64,000 nt of DNA from Flavobacterium swingsii. Lineage in GTDB: Bacteria > Bacteroidota > Bacteroidia > Flavobacteriales > Flavobacteriaceae. The stretch lies in NCBI RefSeq assembly GCF_900111965.1, contig NZ_FOJT01000003.1:186001-250000 (forward strand), given 5' to 3'. Shown piece after piece: positions 60,354-64,000 of the stretch; position 1 is the first letter of the stretch, and each line of letters starts with the position of its first letter. Below the pieces are notes generated by a model. The model made no database searches and had not been told where the DNA came from. It saw nothing but the letters and a program-made list of their open reading frames with translations. The translations under genes and the position numbers were made by a program.

Positions 60354-61256
60354 ATGAAAAATGTTCTCGTCATATATTATTCTCAATCCGGGCAATTAGA
60401 ATCTATTGCAAGAAATATTGCAAAACCGTTATTAAATTCTGATGAAATTAATGTATTGTTTCACGAAATTCAATTAGAAAAACCTTTTCCATTTCCATGG
60501 AATAAAGAGGCGTTTTTCGATGCTTTTCCAGAATCTTTCCTACAAATCCCAACAGAGCTAAAACCCGTTCCTTTCGAAATATTAAACCAAAAATTTGATT
60601 TAATCCTTTTGCATTATCAAGTTTGGTATTTGTCGCCATCTATTCCCATTAATTCATTTCTAAAAAGCCCAGAAGCCAAATCACTTTTCAATAATACACC
60701 AGTTGTAACCATTAGCGGTTCTCGAAATATGTGGGTTATGGCACAAGAAAAAATTAAAGTTTTATTAAAAAATAATAATGCACAACTCAAAGGAAATGTA
60801 GCTTTAGTAGATAGAGTAGGCAATTTAATAAGCGTTATTACTATTGTAGAATGGATGTTTTCTGGCGTAAAAAAGAAATATTTAGGAATTTTTCCTTTGC
60901 CAGGAGTTTCTGAAAAAGACATCGTTGAATCATCAAAATTTGGAGAAATAATTCACAAAAACATTCAAAACAGCAATTTCGATCAACTTCAAACCCAATT
61001 ATTAGAAAATAATGCTGTAAAAATAAGTTCCTATTTAGTTAAAGTTGACAAAACGGCTAACAAAATCTTTAATAAATGGTCTAATATTATCAATAATAAA
61101 AAACAATCAAGAAAAACATTGCTGAAAATATTTAATATCTATTTATGGCTTGCAATCTGGTTAATCTCACCAATTGTGTATATCTTGCACATTTTTTCAT
61201 ATCCTTTTTTCATAAAGAAAATTAGAAGAGAAAAAGCTTATTATCAAGGCGTTTAA
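60354..61256 (+). CDS. darA: DarA-like dialkylresorcinol condensing/aromatising enzyme
   Basis: A 300-residue protein. An N-terminal flavodoxin-like region (VLVIYYSQSGQLESIARNIAKPL, then TPVVTISGSRNMWVMAQEK) precedes a helical C-terminal part with a hydrophobic segment (about 260-285). It is followed by the ketosynthase III gene in the arrangement described for dialkylresorcinol biosynthesis. DarA acts with DarB to make the resorcinol half of flexirubin. Identification rests on context and this layout. Confidence 0.8.
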   Translation: MKNVLVIYYSQSGQLESIARNIAKPLLNSDEINVLFHEIQLEKPFPFPWNKEAFFDAFPESFLQIPTELKPVPFEILNQKFDLILLHYQVWYLSPSIPINSFLKSPEAKSLFNNTPVVTISGSRNMWVMAQEKIKVLLKNNNAQLKGNVALVDRVGNLISVITIVEWMFSGVKKKYLGIFPLPGVSEKDIVESSKFGEIIHKNIQNSNFDQLQTQLLENNAVKISSYLVKVDKTANKIFNKWSNIINNKKQSRKTLLKIFNIYLWLAIWLISPIVYILHIFSYPFFIKKIRREKAYYQGV

Positions 61257-61273
61257 AATACAATTACAATATT

Positions 61274-62407
61274 ATGTTTGATGTTTACATAACAAAAACC
61301 GGAAAATATTTACCAAATCAAGCTATCTCAAACGATGAGATGGAAAATTATTTGGGACTTATAAATGAAGCAACATCTAAAGCAAGAAGAATTATTTTAC
61401 GCAACAACAAAATTGTGAGTCGTTATTATGCTATTGATGAAAATGGAAATAGCACACACAGTAATGCCGAATTAACAAAAAACGCCATAAATGAATTGTT
61501 TGACCAAGGTTTTACAGCTCAAGATATGGAATTGTTGTCATGCGGAACTTCTACACCAGATGTATTCTTACCTTCTCACGCCGCAATGGTTCACGGATTG
61601 CTGAAAAATAAATCGGTCGAGCTAAATTCTTCAACTGGAGTTTGTTGTGCGGGAATGAATTCATTAAAATTCGGTTACCTTTCGGTAAAATCAGGAAACA
61701 CAAAAAATGCAGTTTGTACAGGTTCAGAAAAAGTTTCCACTTGGATGAAATCTGAAAAATACGAACAAGAAGTTGTCAATTTAAAACACTTAGAAGAACA
61801 ACCAATAGTGGCATTCAAAAAAGATTTTTTACGTTGGATGTTATCCGACGGAGCAGCAGCTTTCTTGTTAGAAAACGAACCAAAAGGCGAAATTTCACTC
61901 AAGATAGAGTGGATGGAAGCCTTCTCTTACGCCCACGAGCTCGAAGCGTGTATGTATGCCGGTGGAGATAAATTAGAAAACGGAGAATTAAAATCTTGGA
62001 GCGATTACCAACCAGACGAATGGCTCAACGAATCTATATTTTCTATCAAACAAGATGTGAAATTATTAGACAAAAATATTTTAATAAAAGGAGCACAAAG
62101 CATGAAAGAAGCGTTGGATAAAAACAATGTTTCAGCAGACCAAATAGACTATTTCTTGCCTCATGTTTCTTCACATTACTTTGTTGAAGGACTAAAAAAA
62201 TCTTTCGAAGAAAACGGAATGATTATCCCAAACGAAAAATGGTTTATGAATCTTGCGCAAGTAGGAAATGTAGGCTCGGCGTCAATATATTTAGCATTAA
62301 ACGAATTAATGAATTCTGGAAAACTTAAAAAAGGAGATAAAGTTCTTTTATCGGTGCCGGAAAGCGGTCGTTTTTCGTATGCGTATGCTTATTTAACTGT
62401 TTGCTAG
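61274..62407 (+). CDS. darB: DarB-like ketosynthase III of dialkylresorcinol synthesis
   Basis: A 377-residue KAS III-fold enzyme. Cys125 (TGVCCAGMNS), His297 (LPHVSSHYF) and Asn332 (QVGNVGSAS) form the complete Cys-His-Asn triad. It probably condenses two acyl units to start the resorcinol ring, with DarA. It starts 17 nt after darA. Confidence 0.85.
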   Translation: MFDVYITKTGKYLPNQAISNDEMENYLGLINEATSKARRIILRNNKIVSRYYAIDENGNSTHSNAELTKNAINELFDQGFTAQDMELLSCGTSTPDVFLPSHAAMVHGLLKNKSVELNSSTGVCCAGMNSLKFGYLSVKSGNTKNAVCTGSEKVSTWMKSEKYEQEVVNLKHLEEQPIVAFKKDFLRWMLSDGAAAFLLENEPKGEISLKIEWMEAFSYAHELEACMYAGGDKLENGELKSWSDYQPDEWLNESIFSIKQDVKLLDKNILIKGAQSMKEALDKNNVSADQIDYFLPHVSSHYFVEGLKKSFEENGMIIPNEKWFMNLAQVGNVGSASIYLALNELMNSGKLKKGDKVLLSVPESGRFSYAYAYLTVC

Positions 62408-62413
62408 AAAAAT

Positions 62414-62848
62414 ATGGAAACATCAAATGCTATTTTTGAAAAAGATTTTGTAGAAAATTTGTTGCCACAAAAATTCCCTTTTGTCATGGTCGATAAACTG
62501 TATTCTTATACCGAAATTTCTTTGGTTTCAGGACTAAAAATACAAAGCGACAACATTTTTTTTCATAACAAAAATTTTGTAGAAGCCGGATTAGTAGAGC
62601 ACATGGCACAATCTGTCGCATTACACACAGGTTATCAATTTTATTTGAAAAAAGAACCTGCGCCAACGGGTTACATAGGTTCGATTAAAGATATTGAGAT
62701 AAAAAAATTACCAAAATTAGATGACGAAATTCAAACTACAGTTTCTATTCTTCAAGAATTTGGAGGAATAACTTTAGTTGATATCGTAACAAAATTAAAC
62801 GGAATCGAAATCGCTACGGGTCAAATGAAAACAGTTTTAGCCAAATAA
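62414..62848 (+). CDS. FabZ-like hotdog-fold protein 1
   Basis: A 144-residue single hotdog domain. It begins MxxKFPFVMVDKLYSY and has FVEAGLVEHMAQSVALHTG, where FabZ-type dehydratases have an active-site Glu or Asp; here the pair is Glu-His. It is likely to dehydrate hydroxyacyl-ACP intermediates. Next gene starts 11 nt downstream. Confidence 0.8.
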   Translation: METSNAIFEKDFVENLLPQKFPFVMVDKLYSYTEISLVSGLKIQSDNIFFHNKNFVEAGLVEHMAQSVALHTGYQFYLKKEPAPTGYIGSIKDIEIKKLPKLDDEIQTTVSILQEFGGITLVDIVTKLNGIEIATGQMKTVLAK

Positions 62849-62859
62849 TTTCAAGAGAA

Positions 62860-63321
62860 ATGGATACAACTATAGACATAAAAAACTATTTGCCTCATCG
62901 TAAACCTTTTTTAATGGTTGACATGATTCTAATCATGGATGACGAAAAAGTTGAAACCATTTTTGAAATAAAAAGCGATAATATATTCATTCAAAATAAT
63001 ACTTTTATAGAAGCTGGACTAATTGAAAATGCAGCTCAAACTTGTTCATCAATAGTTGCAAAAGATTATTTTGTAGATGAGAATAACGAAGACAAATCAG
63101 GTGTTGATGTGGTTGGATTTATAAGTGCAATAAAATCATTAAAAATTCATAAACTTCCAGAAGTTGGAAATACAATCAAAACAATTTCAACTTTAGTATC
63201 AAAATTCGTAACAGACGATTATAGCTTGTGTACGATGAGTTGTCAAACTTTCAATAACGAAGAATTACTTTTAGAAGGAGAGATTAATCTTTTCATTCAA
63301 GAAAATCATTCAAAACAATAG
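62860..63321 (+). CDS. FabZ-like hotdog-fold protein 2
   Basis: A 153-residue paralogue of the previous product. Shared start YLPHRKPFLMVDMILI and the FIEAGLIENAAQT helix, but the histidine is replaced by Asn. So either only one of the pair is active or they act as a heterodimer. It follows the first hotdog gene by 11 nt. Confidence 0.8.
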   Translation: MDTTIDIKNYLPHRKPFLMVDMILIMDDEKVETIFEIKSDNIFIQNNTFIEAGLIENAAQTCSSIVAKDYFVDENNEDKSGVDVVGFISAIKSLKIHKLPEVGNTIKTISTLVSKFVTDDYSLCTMSCQTFNNEELLLEGEINLFIQENHSKQ

Positions 63322-63324
63322 AAG

Positions 63325-63729
63325 ATGAAAGAAAACGAAGTTCCACAAGACAAAGGCAATCTTTCTAAAAGCAATATGAAAGAATTGGTTTATGCAACCG
63401 ATGAAAAAGGCAATTATACAACCGCTTTAAGCACTGGTTGGGAACCAAAAACGATAGCGCTTTCTAATTCTATTGATGAAATAAACGAACGAATTGCTAC
63501 TGCAAAAGAACAAGTAAAAAATGGAGAAGTAAGTCCAATTGTTTATTTTATGGAGTTTTCTAAAATGGATATTGCTGTGCTGTCTAGTTATGTTGGTATG
63601 TGGCAATGGCGCGTAAAAAGACATTTTAAACCTACAGTTTTTGCCAAATTAAGTAATACCATTTTACAGAAATATGCCGAAACTTTCAATATTTCGGTTG
63701 AAGAATTAAGAAATTTTAAAACAGATTAA
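63325..63729 (+). CDS. Conserved protein of unknown function in the flexirubin cluster
   Basis: A 134-residue soluble protein. A disordered start is followed by NSIDEINERIATAKEQVKNGEVSPIVYFMEFSKMDIAVLSSYVGMW. The C-terminal helices resemble an Xre-type helix-turn-helix in spacing (FAKLSNTILQKYAETFNISVEELRNF). It begins 3 nt after the hotdog gene and overlaps the next start by TAATG. I do not recognise it. Confidence 0.7.
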   Translation: MKENEVPQDKGNLSKSNMKELVYATDEKGNYTTALSTGWEPKTIALSNSIDEINERIATAKEQVKNGEVSPIVYFMEFSKMDIAVLSSYVGMWQWRVKRHFKPTVFAKLSNTILQKYAETFNISVEELRNFKTD

Positions 63730-64000
63730 TGGAAATCAATTTTACACATCATCAATCTGCGCATTGCGAAAACGGAGTAGCTTCCAATTTGCTAAAAAAC
63801 AATGGTTTAAACATCAGTGAACCTATGGTTTTTGGTATTGGATCAGGACTTTTCTTTGTTTATTTACCATTTATAAAAGTAAATTACGCACCAGCAATTA
63901 GTTACAGACCAATGCCTGGCGCTATTTTTAATAAATTGGCAAAACGATTAGGATTAAAAATAAAAAGACAAAAATTTTCTAGCGAAGCTAATGCTACAAA
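63729..64000 (+). CDS. BtrH-like N-terminal domain protein (partial, 3' end outside window)
   Basis: Ninety codons from ATG 63729 to the window edge without a stop. The start FTHHQSAHCENGVASNLLKNNGL has the His/Cys-containing pattern of BtrH_N-type acyl or aminoacyl transferases. It overlaps the preceding gene's stop by one base (TAATG). The rest of the protein is unseen. It probably continues the flexirubin operon. Confidence 0.75.
   Translation, partial: MEINFTHHQSAHCENGVASNLLKNNGLNISEPMVFGIGSGLFFVYLPFIKVNYAPAISYRPMPGAIFNKLAKRLGLKIKRQKFSSEANAT

Noticed and set aside
1..64000. CRISPR arrays, insertion sequences, integrases, prophage or an origin
   Set aside because: No repeat-spacer pattern, transposase, integrase or phage gene was seen. 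The short repeats found are isolated or paired and are not regularly spaced.

Overview
This is a low-GC chromosomal segment from a member of the Flavobacteriaceae, most likely Flavobacterium. The evidence is as follows. Promoters are of the Bacteroidetes type, with a TAnnTTTG -7 box. Several genes start with TTG. Type IX secretion C-terminal sorting domains and a complete moxR-bat operon are present. There is also a flexirubin (dialkylresorcinol/aryl polyene) pigment cluster whose aromatic amino acid lyase closely resembles the known Flavobacterium johnsoniae tyrosine ammonia-lyase as I remember it. I see no insertion sequence, integrase, prophage or CRISPR array. The window starts inside purN and ends inside a flexirubin-cluster gene.

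Layout. 0-3.1 kb: purN (partial, minus), then acpP-fabF-rnc. 3.2-10.9 kb: a peptide/bacteriocin-type secretion island. It holds a TPR-AraC regulator, a Gly/Thr/Pro-rich precursor-like peptide on the opposite strand, a C39-like/VKOR/thioredoxin fusion, a four-cysteine double-glycine precursor, a C39-peptidase ABC exporter and an HlyD-type fusion protein. 11-12.9 kb: an IPExxxVDY-type protein and pyruvate kinase. 13-17.3 kb: a five-gene operon of exported proteins of unknown function behind a promoter that overlaps a perfect 17-bp inverted repeat. 17.5-20.4 kb: dinB, a CYTH protein, an RlpA-like protein and a small membrane protein. 20.5-22.9 kb: three T9SS-sorted proteins, two of which share almost identical 3' ends. 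23-28.7 kb: a LuxE-like protein, pheS, CvpA, an S9 peptidase and unknowns. 28.8-37.8 kb: the moxR-DUF58-batA-E operon. 38-42.7 kb: a divergent AlbA_2 protein and a TPR-histidine-kinase/LuxR-regulator pair. That pair is bracketed by two small genes which share a 36-bp promoter-proximal repeat. 42.9-51.3 kb: a metallophosphatase, an outer-membrane protein, PhnA, an ALDH7-type dehydrogenase, tRNA-Ser(GGA), AnsA, a PlsC-like acyltransferase and TatD. 51.4-64 kb: the flexirubin cluster, with a halogenase-like flavoenzyme divergent from tal, a WG-repeat protein, a ketoreductase, a ketosynthase, an ACP, an acyltransferase, a desaturase-like protein, darA, darB, two hotdog proteins, an unknown and a BtrH-like partial gene.

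How the genes work together. In the secretion island the exporter's C39 domain should cut precursors after Gly-Gly. The VKOR/thioredoxin protein would form or proofread disulfides in the cysteine-containing peptide, and the TPR-AraC protein is the likely local regulator. In the pigment cluster, tyrosine is deaminated to p-coumarate, which is loaded and extended on the dedicated ACP by the ketosynthase, ketoreductase and dehydratase-like proteins. DarB and DarA then make the dialkylresorcinol half. The most novel-looking items are the mixed peptide-export island with its paired palindromic direct repeats, the two-component module bracketed by a 36-bp repeat, and the exported-protein operon with its large promoter palindrome. 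All functional statements come from reading motifs; no searches were run.
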